Source: Dermacentor variabilis (Eukaryota; Arthropoda; Arachnida; Ixodida; Ixodidae). From it: a stretch of 64,000 nt of DNA. The DNA lies in the NCBI RefSeq assembly GCF_050947875.1, contig NC_134570.1, forward strand, positions 230,377,265 to 230,441,264. The letters are read 5' to 3'. Within the stretch, counting starts at the first letter, position 1. Every line of letters starts with the position of its first letter. Below the pieces are notes generated by a model, which did not search any database, had not been told where the DNA came from, and saw only the letters and a program-made list of their open reading frames with translations. The position numbers and the translations under genes were made by a program. Shown here piece after piece: positions 22,479-36,400 of this stretch.

Positions 22479-22722
22479 ACCCGCCGTGGTTGCTCAGTGG
22501 CTATGGTGTTGGGCTGCTGAGCACGAGGTCGCGGGATCGAATCCCGGCCATGGCGGCCGCATTTCGATGGGGGCGAAATGCGAAAACACCCGTGTGCTTA
22601 GATTTAGGTGCACGTTAAAGAACCCCAGGTGGTCAAGATTTCCGGAGTCCTCCACTACGGCGTGCCTCATAATCAGAAAGTGGTTTTGGCACGTAAAACC
22701 CCAAATATTATTATTATTATTA
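22479..22722 (+). mobile_element. Ruka-like SINE, copy 2, with 13-bp TSD
   Basis: It is a full tRNA-derived SINE: A box in TTGCTCAGTGGC, B box in GGATCGAATCC, body, then an (ATT)n tail. It is flanked by perfect 13-bp duplications TGTAATGTCACGT at 22466-22478 and 22723-22735, proving retroposition by target-primed reverse transcription. Confidence 0.96.
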
Positions 22723-22735
22723 TGTAATGTCACGT

Positions 22736-23839
22736 GCTCCTCAGAAGCCTCCGTTAGCCGTTACATGTGCCCTCCTGGAGCAGTACTTGTAAAAAAAACA
22801 ATATATCGTCACGATTACCAAAGCACCCCGGAATGAAAAAAGTGGCCCTGTTGCCAGGCATCGCTGACCGCAGACAGTCGAAATCTCTCATGCGCCGGCC
22901 GACCAAAAGTATCCTGCAGGTACGTAAATGAACCTACGAAACCACTTACACATACTTTCACGCTGTCAAAACCTGAAACTTCGGTAATTACGCGCGTGTT
23001 TGAGCACACCGCGTGCTTGCGTCGTGTTTCAGCAACACGAACGCTCACCGTGCGCGCACTTTACGCCTTAAATATGGCTTGAATAATAGTCATTTTCTCT
23101 ATTTCTTCCACAATTCGAACACGACATATTTTAGGGCAGTTACCGACTGACGAAGCAACGTCTGTATTGAAAGAACTGCTCCGCAGGGCTCGATCAAGCT
23201 TTTCCGCGGATTTCTTGCCGTCGCGTGTTAGCCGTCGTCTGCTACGGCAGGCCCACCACCGGCGGCGCCACCGTCGAGGCCGCGCCGAACGGAGGAGGAG
23301 GGAAGTGAATGGCGCTACTTTGACGCGCACTCCGACGATGCAAGGAGGTTGGCGAAGTCATGACCTACGCTTCGATATTTGTCTTTTTTTTTATTTCCTT
23401 CCGTTGTGCCTGCCACTGCGAAGCAAGCGGGGAGCGGGAGAACAGGTGCGCGAAGGGTGTCCTTGACCCGCGTCCTTGGGCTCTTCGCGCTGCGGCTACT
23501 TAGGCTATAGGCAACTTCACTAATGTTAGGAGGGATCACATCTCCCGTGTCAGTTTCTCTCTATTTTTTAGGGTAGATCTGTACACGCGTAATGTTGCAT
23601 ATACAGGTGCATTTTTTAATTTCTACTCGAAGATCAAATGCCTCCCCTTAATTTATTCATAGCCACATCCCCGTGCGGCGCAGTGCATTTGCAGTAGGCC
23701 GCTTCACGGAAACAAACATTCTCACTCTGCGTGTCAGATGCAACTGCAGTGTTGTGGAGGTGAATCTGTACTCATGCCGCATGTTTCAGCGCCAGAAAAA
23801 TTAGCGAACCAGGTATTCGTCGAACAGAAAGCACGAACG
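22736..23839. other. No recognised gene
   Basis: Short frames only. A CpG-rich segment lies at about 23200-23320. Nothing with recognisable motifs was seen on either strand. Confidence 0.45.
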
Positions 23840-24005
23840 GAATTGAATCCTGAGATTTTACGTGCTAAAACAACCGCTTGATATGCACGGGGCATATATG
23901 TACGTTTCCTTTCCATTCTGCCCCCATCTAAATGCAGCCACCGTAGCCGGGATCTGACCCCGCGACCTCGTCCTTAGCAGCACAACACCAGAGCCGCAGA
24001 AAACA
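23840..24005 (-). mobile_element. Degraded Ruka-like SINE
   Basis: The plus strand shows the complement of the SINE head, CCGGGATCTGACCCCGCGAC then CTCGTCCTTAGCAGCACAAC, and the complement of the body start (CCCCCATCTAAATGCAG). The tail part TTTTACGTGCTAAAACAACC is at about 23855-23875. It is strongly mutated and internally shortened. Confidence 0.75.
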
Positions 24006-24780
24006 CCATAAGCTCAGGGCAAGAAATTATCCACCAATAGATGTCAATAAATGTGTTTCTTTTTTCTCAGAAATATAACCACCGACAAAAAGAGACGTTA
24101 CGGGTGGAAATGGAAACCAATAAATAGTGCGCTTAATTTTGGGAGAATCAAAGACCTGAACCGAGCCCTTGAAAGACGAAAGTCTCGTTTCTCGGTGAAG
24201 ACGCGCGAGCAGGAAAAAGCTCGGCGAGGGAAAGCGATGGAGCGCACCGGTGTGCGTTCTCGAAACCGTGCGTTGGGGTCGCGAATTCGTGCCTTTTTGG
24301 GGCGGGCGTGTCGTGACCGCCGCAGTACGGCCGGTGAGAGCAGCCGTTGCTGCGCTGCATCGTTCGCCTAAGCTTGTGTGGGCGGAGCGCATAGCTCCGT
24401 GCCACCTGCAGCTACCAAAGAAGGAAGTTTCACACGCGGTATGCCACCAACCAGCCTCGTCAATGCTGCAGAAGCACCAATCCCTGCTTGCACTAAAGAT
24501 GTCGGCAACTGAGCGAAATGCCGAATGATCGCTTCTTTCTCTGCTACAGACCGGAACGTTGGAGTTGTAATTTACGTAATGCTATGTCAATTCGTGTTGC
24601 TTCTGACATCGCAGATCATCCGCCGCAGTACGTTCGCCACCAGTGCAGTAGCAAATGCATGAAGCAAAAGAATATAACTATGCTGATGTCACAGTAGTGC
24701 GACGTAAACACTAGGCACGTTTCTTATAGACAGAGGCATTTTGTTGTATTAACCCGAGCATTCTATATTACACACGCAAG
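24006..24780. other. No recognised gene
   Basis: Two antiparallel frames of about 85-120 codons at 24027-24405 overlap each other and have no family motifs. They look like chance frames in GC-rich DNA. Confidence 0.4.
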
Positions 24781-24810
24781 ACATTTCATGGTGTTTGCGC
24801 AATCCAGTTG

Positions 24811-24897
<87 letters not shown>

Positions 24898-24915
24898 GAA
24901 CACCATGAAATGTCA
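24781..24915. repeat. (TA)n run inside inverted repeats
   Basis: ACATTTCATGGTGTT (24781-24795) is the exact inverted copy of AACACCATGAAATGT (24899-24913). Between them lies an (AT)n run of about 80 bp (24813-24893). Weaker inverted similarity extends about 18 bp further out. The structure could extrude as a cruciform. Confidence 0.85.
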
Positions 24916-26012
24916 TGCGTATCTAATATACACAGCTACAAGTGCGTCGAGAGCACACACATGCGCGTATTTATTTAGGCGGCACACACAGGGTGCATCG
25001 CACACGTGCGAGAAAAGAAAAATGCAACACAAGGCGACCTTTCACGGGCCGCGTTATCGGCATCACAACGATCGGCTCTGCGTCCTTCAGGTCACTGCAC
25101 CCAAACACGTGGCCAGGCACACGCCCCTGTAGCGCCGGTACGGAAGCAACTCTGCCCAGAGCACCGCGCCGCATCGCGAGACATTCAATCCCTACGTCCT
25201 CGCCCCTTCTACTGGCTCTGCTTACGTGAGCGGAGCACAACACGAAGGGCACGCGAGTTCAGCGTATCTTGTGCAGGCGTTTCGCTGTGCCCTCGTGACC
25301 CTACAGCGCCACTGATGTCGACGTCGAGTGCTCGATTGTTTCTCCCACGTCGCGCTCACTCGACGTTGCTTCTCCGCGAAGCGCGTGCCGGAGGCGTGGC
25401 TGCCGTGCGGAAGGCTGGCGTTCAGCCCGACTGACTACAAATGTCGACGCCGCTGTTCTTTACTGCCCGCGTTGGGTATCTGCGCTTGTGGCAAACTGTA
25501 AAAGGAGTTGCACTCGTGGTTCCTCTGTGGAGCGGCATCAACTTCCAGATGTTCAAGGTCCTGCGCTAACTAAGAAAACGATGGGGTGAGCGTATACGCT
25601 CTCGAGAATGCTTGCTACGTCAGGCATCGTGTTATTCCAGGATTTTTTACGCAGAATTACGGCCACATCGTGTTTTGCTTACGAGGTAATCTTGGCGTGC
25701 ATGCCACACGTCGTCTGCTTTAAGTTAGAAATTGTTGCGGTTCAGAAGAATACGCTATTTTTTACACTTTACACGTACTACGTGTAAGAGGGCTTTGAAT
25801 TCACATCAAATCGATATTTTTTTCGGTTTCATACCCTGGTTTACTTCCAGAATTTCCGTTCACCATAACGTTGGAAACGTTCTTCACACATCTTAACTAC
25901 TTCTGGATACAGGTCTGCTCATGTAACAACTTTACGCGAAGTCTTTCATAAAGTTGGCCTAGAGATAGGCGACCGGGTGTCTAATGGTGTTGCAAAAATA
26001 TGTGGCAATGTC
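24916..26012. other. No recognised gene
   Basis: A 142-codon frame (25006-25434, plus) overlaps frames on the other strand and has no recognisable motif. The rest is AT-rich. Confidence 0.4.
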
Positions 26013-26026
26013 TTATATCTCTTCGT

Positions 26027-26260
26027 ATACCCGCCGTGGTTGCTCAGTGGCTATGGTGTTGGGCGGCTGAGCACGAGGTCGCGGGATCGAATCCCGGCCA
26101 TGGCGGCCGCATTTCGATGGGGGCGAAATGCGAAAACACCCGTGTACTTAGATTTAGGTGCACGTTAAAGAACCCCAGGTGGTCGAAATTTCCGGAGTCC
26201 TCCACTACGGCGTGCCTCATAATCAGAAAGTGGTTTTGGCGCGTAAAACCCCATAATTAA
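26027..26260 (+). mobile_element. Ruka-like SINE, copy 3, with 14-bp TSD
   Basis: Nearly identical to the copy at 22479, with the same A and B boxes. Perfect 14-bp duplications TTATATCTCTTCGT flank it at 26013-26026 and 26261-26274. It ends AAAACCCCATAATTAA with no long tail. Confidence 0.96.
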
Positions 26261-26274
26261 TTATATCTCTTCGT

Positions 26275-26884
26275 CGTTTTCTCCTGCGCAGCGTCGTACA
26301 AAGCGAATTTATGAAGTGACATTGTGTCACCTAATATAAGACTGCTATTTTTCTTTCCGCATTTAAAATTTTATTTAGGGTGCATTCTTTGAAAGTGCAT
26401 CTGCAAATGCCACTAAATTAACCTAAAGACGCAAAATTTTAGAACGGTTCTATTGGGGTCTCTTTCTGTTCAGCCTGAGGATAAAATAAGGTTAAAATAG
26501 GTTTTTGAATGATAAATATAATTCGGACCTAAAGGGGTTCTTCCACACAAATGCAAAGACACACTTTTCTGCTCTATAGTTATTTATGTTTATATTTATA
26601 CATATTTCATCCTCAATATACCAGTCTCATTGATATGAAGGAGCCCTGCAGCCCTTTTTATGAAGAGCCTGCTATTTATGGCCATCTGTTAACTACCTTA
26701 TTTCCCGGTCTATAGTCCTCACCTTGTGCGCAGGGGTCCGTTTATGCTGAGGACAAAAATATTTTCTTAGATATTCCGCATCCTCTGTGTAGTCCGCAAG
26801 GACAAACTTGAACTGAAAGTGAGTTTTTCAGCTTGTCTGCAGATAATGTACGCTAGGTAAGCAAAAAGCCGTTGTTAATCAAAG
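26275..26884. other. AT-rich, no recognised gene
   Basis: Only short frames; no motif, repeat or RNA gene seen. Confidence 0.45.
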
Positions 26885-27345
26885 GCACTGAACAAGTTAG
26901 GCTATCTGCGCCGCACATTGACCACGGCCCCAAGGGATCCTGAAACTATACTGGTGCATAAATTTCTAATCCGGCCTTTACTAGGACATGCTTCCCCTGT
27001 CTGGAATCCGCACAAGCAATGCGACGTCAATCAAATCGAGGCCATCCAAAAGAAAGCGATTCGCTTCATAAGCCACAAGTTCGACGGAGATATTTCACCG
27101 GCTTCCATACATAGGCTTTCGGCCACTCTCAGATCGCCGACGCACAGAATCGCCATTGCATTACTGGCTCCTCTTGCCGGATTTCATCAGATCTAAATGC
27201 TGCTAAACCATCCAATACTAGAAGTCACTATCACCTATGCATCGCGCCTTATTTTGCCCGTAAAGTCACTCTTAAATACAGTTTCCTTCCGTGTTATTGA
27301 ATATTGGAAATCTTTTCGTAGTAATACTCGTTCTCTGTCTTTAAA
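26885..27345 (+). pseudogene. 3' fragment of a LINE ORF2
   Basis: The frame begins in a block NKLGYLRRTLTTAPRDPETI and goes on through HKFLIRPLLGHASPVWNPHK, then QCDVNQIEAIQKKAIRFISH. This is the C-terminal part of a CR1/Jockey-like RT protein, and it resembles the corresponding part of the LINE at 7540-7740 in layout. A stop at 27194 is followed in another frame by TYASRLILPVKSLLNTVSFR and VIEYWKSF, the last conserved block. The RT core and endonuclease are absent. It is a 5'-truncated, mutated copy of a different LINE family. Confidence 0.8.
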
Positions 27346-30300
27346 CTTATTTTTAGCGACAAGTGAATACGTAGTTATTTTCATTGCGTCTTTATTGTTC
27401 ATATTGACTTTCTTATTTGTCATTGTTGTGCTTTTCAGAGCCACTCCTGCAACAGTGCAATATGGCTACAGTATGTACAAATAAAAAAAAAAGTGTAGCT
27501 CCTTTATTAGACTGCATATAAGAGGCAATTCTAAAGACCGTCCAAGACACTCAGTCGGGGCGTTTAGAACAACAGTTAAGCAGGCCACATTTGAACGGCT
27601 CGCTGTCTCCATCGTGTTCGGAATGTTTATTTCGCACACATACTCGAATACCCTGAGCTTGAAGAACGCTGCGAAGGCTCTTCGCCTTTTCGGTGCGGTG
27701 ACGACTGTTCTCGTGTTTTGCGCGTACTATATGAGATCACTTATGCTGAAACGAGGTGGTAACGTATGAGCTGGAAACATTGCTCGTGTGCAGTGAATAT
27801 AACTTCGGAGCTGGTTTCGCTGGGTGACATGACCCGGAATAAATGTGCAGTCACAGTGTGGCCTCGTTTTTGTCAACGCAGCCATTGTCTTAAATAATAA
27901 AATTATGTGTATTCCGCAACCATAGATAGTCTGCACCGTGCGAAATTTATGTACTTGTATGGCCGGCGGACTATACCTAGAAAAATACGGTAATCGTTTT
28001 CCCAACAATCATAACGCGTCTCGTATCAGTGGACTCACCACCAAACGAACGTTGCCGCGATCACGCTCTCAGCTTCGAACTGCGCTGGAAGCTACACTGC
28101 GGAAATGTATAAAAGCAGGGATCCGTTTATTCACTTACCTGTGCGCTCTTTGGTTCCACGGCAGGCTTCGCTGGTAAACCGTCGACTTGTGGGCTCATTT
28201 TGCTACCGACTGGCACGATGCTCTGCCGAGAAGCGCCAGTCGGACGTCTCTCTGCAGAGTGAGCCGGCCGCAACACGCCTCGCCACGGCTGCTGCCCTTC
28301 GCGCTGACGCCACTGTTTGGCGATGCAACGGGGACGCCTTTCGCGCTCTCAGCTTACGAGGAGCGCGCGATCGGGGCGCGAGGGCCGGTTGGGCCATAAC
28401 GACCGGACTGCCCTGCGCACGAGGCGCGATCCGGTCGGCGGCCGATGGCGCACGAGTGATGCCCGCAGACGTTTACACACGACTGCTGCGCCCTCGGGCT
28501 GCCTTTATATCTCGCGTGGTTCTGTATTGGAACGCCGTCACAGGCTTCGTGAGCGGAGCTCCTGCTTTTTAAAACTTCAAAGGACAAAGTCAAAAACATC
28601 AAGTCACGAATGTGTGACGCGCTGAACCTGAACCTTGACCTTCGATTCCAGGTTGCCAAGCTATCGCGCCATTTGGAACGACACGAACAGTTGGAACGAT
28701 GCCATCACGTGAAAAACCATCGAGGCCAACAAAATTCTTCGAAGCGAACCGCCTGACACGGTTACGAAGGTTAAAAGAGGCCTAAGAACTCAAAGAAGCG
28801 GCTAACAATAATGGCCGATGAATTAAGCGTATATATAGGTTCCATTAGTTAGTCACAACTTACCCGCACAATGAAAGCAATATTTGCGACCAGTTTGGAC
28901 AATAAAGCTCAGAGGAATACCTTGCTTAGCGAAGTGAACAAAAATAATAACGATTGGCCGGAAACCCTAGGATGTCAATCACCCACACAGTTGTTCGTAA
29001 ACAGCTGCCAAGATGCGCCAAACAACCTGACAGTAACGCTGCAGAAAAAATAAAGTACAGCGTCGTCGTTTCGTCCCGACAGCTACCGGAATGTGTTTGT
29101 ACTGAGAAGGAAAATTTTCCGTTAGAATCGTCATCAGGGATGACATCGATATGATGACAGAGTTAGGGCTTTGTTTAGTTATGTATTTTTTTCGATTCTT
29201 TGAACACCAAATCTAGTGTCTCTGCATAAACAACTGCTCCCCAGAACACTACAGCCTAAAAATAGGCATTCCTGTATATCGCGGAACACTTTTGCTATCG
29301 TTTTTCTCAAGATCACTGTTTGCGGGTTCATGTTCGTTACCCCATCATGACGTGAGCGGTGCCACCCTTGCCCATCACTCGTCATGTCATGACGGGTGAT
29401 GGGCAAGGGGGGCACAATGCCTTTGGTGGTAAGCGTGAAACACAACACACTGGCCGGGACACGAAACTGGAATGAATGGCAGCGGCTTGATTGCATCTAT
29501 CATGATAATTAGGTATTCAAGAGATTAGTTCTTAACACGAGTATTCGCATGCGAAAGCCGCCGCGGGGACCTTTCCTTTGCAGCTTAGTTTTCATCCTTC
29601 TGGTGCAGTGACGCGTGCTCTCTGGTGAAAACTTCGCGATGCCGTCTGCTTTTTTACTCGTCGTACTGGCACCTTGAGGTAGAGCGCGATTGCCCGCGAT
29701 ATGAACTTATTTGTTTAGCTTCGATTTCTACAAACGTAACGGCGTTCGACGCACTTAGCAAGTGTCGATTCTGTGGCCCAAAGGTAACAGCAATGTAAAA
29801 TACTGGTATCTCACATGCAAGCTCAGATTCGTCGGAACATTATTTCACATTAAGAAATGTATTTAGAAGGCACTGTCATGCAAACGCAAGAATTGTCGAA
29901 CAACCTTTATTGAAAATTGCACAAACGAGCAGGTACACGATGTCCGCCTATGCTGGCACTTCATATCCGTGTTTATATTTTCACTCATTCAGGAAACATT
30001 CAACACAGACAGAAAACAGGTGTTGTTGCGCGTCATTCTAAATTACAGCACATATATACCCCTACATTAGATGACCTGACGCCAAATAAGCGTAATTGGA
30101 GATCGCCGAGAGAGAGGCCTTCGTACGGTACTGGATATAAATAAGAAAATGATGGGGATGATGGTATTCGTCTAAGAAGAAAGTTATTACCACATCCTAT
30201 TTGGCTATAAACTGATTATAAGAACTGCAAATATAATCAGCATGTGGTAGCCACGGCAAATCACTATTCAGCCCCCCCCCCCACCGTAACTCAACACGCA

Positions 30301-30453
30301 TTGCGCACGTGCTCTATTCCCATTAGTGCATTTTGAGTCTCAATCACTGCCTTTTTTGCTCGATCTCTTGAATAAAAATCGACATAACTTCTGTCATTCT
30401 ATGAACTATGAGCAAGCCATTAACTTGTAGGAATTGCTTCTTAGTGCTTCTTA
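27346..30453. other. No recognised gene; isolated signals
   Basis: A TATA box-like TATAAAAG lies at 28108-28115, followed by a CpG-rich open stretch of 155 codons (28105-28572) without family motifs; it could be a promoter and leader but nothing confirms it. A near-perfect palindrome is at 29365-29409 (listed). A C-run of about 12 is at 30272-30283. The last 170 bp lead into the satellite with no similarity to the gypsy LTR found on the other side. Confidence 0.4.
29365..29409. repeat. Near-perfect 45-bp palindrome
   Basis: Arms of 22 bp (29365-29386 and 29388-29409) start CCCTTGCCCATCACTCGTCA and differ at one position, with a 1-nt centre. The loop is too short for a microRNA precursor. Confidence 0.85.
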
Positions 30454-33400
30454 ACGCACGTTCGCGCACACTCACACAAACGCACACACACCGAGATACG
30501 ACACACGCTCGCCCGCATTCACATGTACACGCACGCAGGCACGCACGTTCGCGCACACTCACACAAACGCACACACACCGAGATACGACACACGCTCGCC
30601 CGCATTCACGTGTACACGCACGCAGGCACGCACGTTCGCGCACACTCACACAAACGCACACGCACCGAGATACGACACACGCTCGCCCGCATTCACGTGT
30701 ACACGCACGCAGGCACGCACGTTCGCGCACACTCACACAAACGCACACGCACCGAGATACGACACACGCTCGCCCGCATTCACGTGTACACGCACGCAGG
30801 CACGCACGTTCGCGCACACTCACACAAACGCACACGCACCGAGATACGACACACGCTCGCCCGCATTCACATGTACACGCACGCAGGCACGCACGTTCGC
30901 GCACACTCACACAAACGCACACACACCGAGATACGACACACGCTCGCCCGCATTCACGTGTACACGCACGCAGGCACGCACGTTCGCGCACACTCACACA
31001 AACGCACACGCACCGAGATACGACACACGCTCGCCCGCATTCACGTGTACACGCACGCAGGCACGCACGTTCGCGCACACTCACACAAACGCACACACAC
31101 CGAGATACGACACACGCTCGCCCGCATTCACGTGTACACGCACGCAGGCACGCACGTTCGCGCACACTCACACAAACGCACACGCACCGAGATACGACAC
31201 ACGCTCGCCCGCATTCACATGTACACGCACGCAGGCACGCACGTTCGCGCACACTCACACAAACGCACACGCACCGAGATACGACACACGCTCGCCCGCA
31301 TTCACGTGTACACGCACGCAGGCACGCACGTTCGCGCACACTCACACAAACGCACACGCACCGAGATACGACACACGCTCGCCCGCATTCACGTGTACAC
31401 GCACGCAGGCACGCACGTTCGCGCACACTCACACAAACGCACACACACCGAGATACGACACACGCTCGCCCGCATTCACGTGTACACGCACGCAGGCACG
31501 CACGTTCGCGCACACTCACACAAACGCACACGCACCGAGATACGACACACGCTCGCCCGCATTCACGTGTACACGCACGCAGGCACGCACGTTCGCGCAC
31601 ACTCACACAAACGCACACGCACCGAGATACGACACACGCTCGCCCGCATTCACATGTACACGCACGCAGGCACGCACGTTCGCGCACACTCACACAAACG
31701 CACACACACCGAGATACGACACACGCTCGCCCGCATTCACGTGTACACGCACGCAGGCACGCACGTTCGCGCACACTCACACAAACGCACACGCACCGAG
31801 ATACGACACACGCTCGCCCGCATTCACGTGTACACGCACGCAGGCACGCACGTTCGCGCACACTCACACAAACGCACACACACCGAGATACGACACACGC
31901 TCACCCGCATTCACGTGTACACGCACGCAGGCACGCACGTTCGCGCGCACTCACCCAAACGCACACACCGAGATACGACACACGCTCGCCCGCATTCACG
32001 TGTACACGCACGCAGGCACGCACGTTCGCGCACACTCACACAAACGCACACACACCGAGATACGACACACGCTCGCCCGCATTCACGTGTACACGCACGC
32101 AGGCACGCACGTTCGCGCGCACTCACCCAAACGCACACACACCGAGATACGACACACGCTCGCCCGCATTCACATGTACACGCACGCAGGCACGCACGTT
32201 CGCGCACACTCACACAAACGCACACGCACCGAGATACGACACACGCTCGCCCGCATTCACATGTACACGCACGCAGGCACGCACGTTCGCGCACACTCAC
32301 ACAAACGCACACGCACCGAGATACGACACACGCTCGCCCGCATTCACGTGTACACGCACGCAGGCACGCACGTTCGCGCACACTCACACAAACGCACACA
32401 CACCGAGATACGACACACGCTCGCCCGCATTCACGTGTACACGCACGCAGGCACGCACGTTCGCGCACACTCACACAAACGCACACGCACCGAGATACGA
32501 CACACGCTCGCCCGCATTCACCTGTACACGCACGCAGGCACGCACGTTCGCGCACACTCACACAAACGCACACACACCGAGATACGACACACGCTCGCCC
32601 GCATTCACGTGTACACGCACGCAGGCACGCACGTTCGCGCACACTCACACAAACGCACACGCACCGAGATACGACACACGCTCGCCCGCATTCACGTGTA
32701 CACGCACGCAGGCACGCACGTTCGCGCGCACTCACCCAAACGCACACACACCGAGATACGACACACGCTCGCCCGCATTCACGTGTACACGCACGCAGGC
32801 ACGCACGTTCGCGCACACTCACACAAACGCACACACACCGAGATACGACACACGCTCGCCCGCATTCACGTGTACACGCACGCAGGCACGCACGTTCGCG
32901 CACACTCACACAAACGCACACACACCGAGATACGACACACGCTCGCCCGCATTCACGTGTACACGCACGCAGGCACGCACGTTCGCGCACACTCACACAA
33001 ACGCACACGCACCGAGATACGACACACGCTCGCCCGCATTCACATGTACACGCACGCAGGCACGCACGTTAGCGCACACTGACACAAACGCACACGCACC
33101 GAGATACGACACACGCTCGCCCGCATTCACATGTACACGCACGCAGGCACGCACGTTCGCGCACACTCACACAAACGCACACACACCGAGATACGACACA
33201 CGCTCGCCCGCATTCACGTGTACACGCACGCAGGCACGCACGTTCGCGCACACTCACACAAACGCACACGCACCGAGATACGACACACGCTCGCCCGCAT
33301 TCACGTGTACACGCACGCAGGCACGCACGTTCGCGCACACTCACACAAACGCACACACACCGAGATACGACACACGCTCGCCCGCATTCACGTGTACACG

Positions 33401-36400
33401 CACGCAGGCACGCACGTTCGCGCACACTCACACAAACGCACACACACCGAGATACGACACACGCTCGCCCGCATTCACGTGTACACGCACGCAGGCACGC
33501 ACGTTCGCGCGCACTCACCCAAACGCACACACACCGAGATACGACACACGCTCGCCCGCATTCACATGTGCACGCACGCAGGCACGCACGTTCGCGCACA
33601 CTCACACAAACGCACACGCACCGAGATACGACACACGCTCGCCCGCATTCACATGTACACGCACGCAGGCACGCACGTTCGCGCACACTCACACAAACGC
33701 ACACGCACCGAGATACGACACACGCTCGCCCGCATTCACGTGTACACGCACGCAGGCACGCACGTTCGCGCACACTCACACAAACGCACACGCACCGAGA
33801 TACGACACACGCTCGCCCGCATTCACGTGTACACGCACGCAGGCACGCACGTTCGCGCACACTCACACAAACGCACACACACCGAGATACGACACACGCT
33901 CGCCCGCATTCACGTGTACACGCACGCAGGCACGCACGTTCGCGCGCACTCACCCAAACGCACACACACCGAGATACGACACACGCTCGCCCGCATTCAC
34001 GTGTACACGCACGCAGGCACGCACGCAGGCACGCACGTTCGCGCACACTCACACAAACGCACACACACCGAGATACGACCCACGCTCGCCCGCATTCACG
34101 TGTACACGCACGCAGGCACGCACGTTCGCGCACACTCACACAAACGCACACACACCGAGATACGACACACGCTCGCCCGCATTCACGTGTACACGCACGC
34201 AGGCACGCACGTTCGCGCACACTCACACAAACGCACACACACCGAGATACGACACACGCTCGCCCGCATTCACATGTACACGCACGCAGGCACGCACGTT
34301 CGCGCACACTCACACAAACGCACACACACCGAGATACGACACACGCTCGCCCGCATTCACGTGTACACGCACGCAGGCACGCACGTTCGCGCACACTCAC
34401 ACAAACGCACACGCACCGAGATACGACACACGCTCGCCCGCATTCACGTGTACACGCACGCAGGCACGCACGTTCGCGCACACTCACACAAACGCACACA
34501 CACCGAGATACGACACACGCTCGCCCGCATTCACGTGTACACGCACGCAGGCACGCACGTTCGCGCACACTCACACAAACGCACACGCACCGAGATACGA
34601 CACACGCTCGCCCGCATTCACGTGTACACGCACGCAGGCACGCACGTTCGCGCACACTCACACAAACGCACACACACCGAGATACGACACACGCTCGCCC
34701 GCATTCACGTGTACACGCACGCAGGCACGCACGTTCGCGCGCACTCACACAAACGCACACACACCGAGATACGACACACGCTCGCCCGCATTCACGTGTA
34801 CACGCACGCAGGCACGCACGTTCGCGCACACTCACACAAACGCACACGCACCGAGATACGACACACGCTCGCCCGCATTCACGTGTACACGCACGCAGGC
34901 ACGCACGTTCGCGCAAACTCACACAAACGCACACGCACCGAGATACGACACACGCTCGCCCGCATTCACGTGTACACGCACGCAGGCACGCACGTTCGCG
35001 CACACTCACACAAACGCACACACACCGAAATACGACACACGCTCGCCCGCATTCACGTGTACACGCACGCAGGCACGCACGTTCGCGCACACTCACACAA
35101 ACGCACACACACCGAGATACGACACACGCTCGCCCGCATTCACGTGTACACGCACGCAGGCACGCACGTTCGCGCACACTCACACAAACGCACACACACC
35201 GAGATACGACACACGTTCGCCCGCATTCACACGTGTAAACGCACGCAGGCACGCACGTTCGCGCACACACACACAAACGCACACGCACCGAGATACGACA
35301 CACGCTCGCCCGCATTCACGTGTACACGCACGCAGGCACGCACGTTCGCGCACACTGACACAAACGCACACACACCGAGATACGACACACGCTCGCCCGC
35401 ATTCACATGTACACGCACGCAGGCACGCACGTTCGCGCACACTCACACAAACGCACACGCACCGTGGTACGACACACGCTCGCCCGCATTCACGTGTACA
35501 CGCACGCAGGCACGCACGTTCGCGCACACTCACACAAACGCACACACACCGAGATACGACACACGCTCGCCCGCATTCACGTGTACACGCACGCAGGCAC
35601 GCACGTTCGCGCACACTCACACAAACGCACACACACCGAGATACGACACACGCTCGCCCGCATTCACGTGTACACGCACGCAGGCACGCACGTTCGCGCG
35701 CACTCACACCGAGATACGACACACGCTCGCCCGCATTCACATGTACACGCACGCAGGCACGCACGTTCGCGCACACTCACACAAACGCACACGCACCGAG
35801 ATACGACACACGCTCGCCCGCATTCACGTGTACACGCACGCAGGCACGCACGTTCGCGCACACTCACACAAACGCACACACACCGAGATACGACACACGC
35901 TCGCCCGTATTCACGTGTACACGCACGCAGGCACGCACGTTCGCGCGCACTCAGCCAAACGCACACACACCGAGATACGACACACGCTCGCCCGCATTCA
36001 CGTGTACACGCACGCAGGCACGCACGTTCGCGCACACTCACACAAACGCACACACACCGAGATACGACACACGCTCGCCCGCATTCACATGTACACGCAC
36101 GCAGGCACGCACGTTCTCGCACACTCACACAAACGCACACACACCGAGATACGACACACGCTCGCCCGCATTCACGTGTACACGCACGCAGGCACGCACG
36201 TTCGCGCACACTCACACAAACGCACACGCACCGAGATACGACACACGCTCGCCCGCATTCACGTGTACACGCACGCAGGCACGCACGTTCGCGCACACTC
36301 ACACAAACGGACACACACCGAGATACGACACACGCTCGCCCGCATTCACGTGTACACGCACGCAGGCACGCACGTTCGCGCACACTCACACAAACGCACA

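Noticed and set aside
22479..22560. tRNA gene
   Set aside because: A and B boxes are present, but the sequence is the head of a dispersed SINE with TSDs; no full cloverleaf is expected.
24788..25132. Ile-Tyr repeat protein
   Set aside because: Translation of an (AT)n microsatellite; not a gene.
28105..28572. 155-codon frame after a TATA box-like site
   Set aside because: GC-rich with overlapping antisense frames and no recognisable domain; kept only as a note in the intergenic entry.
29365..29409. microRNA precursor
   Set aside because: The stem is nearly perfect with a 1-nt loop, unlike a Drosha/Dicer substrate; it is better described as a palindrome.
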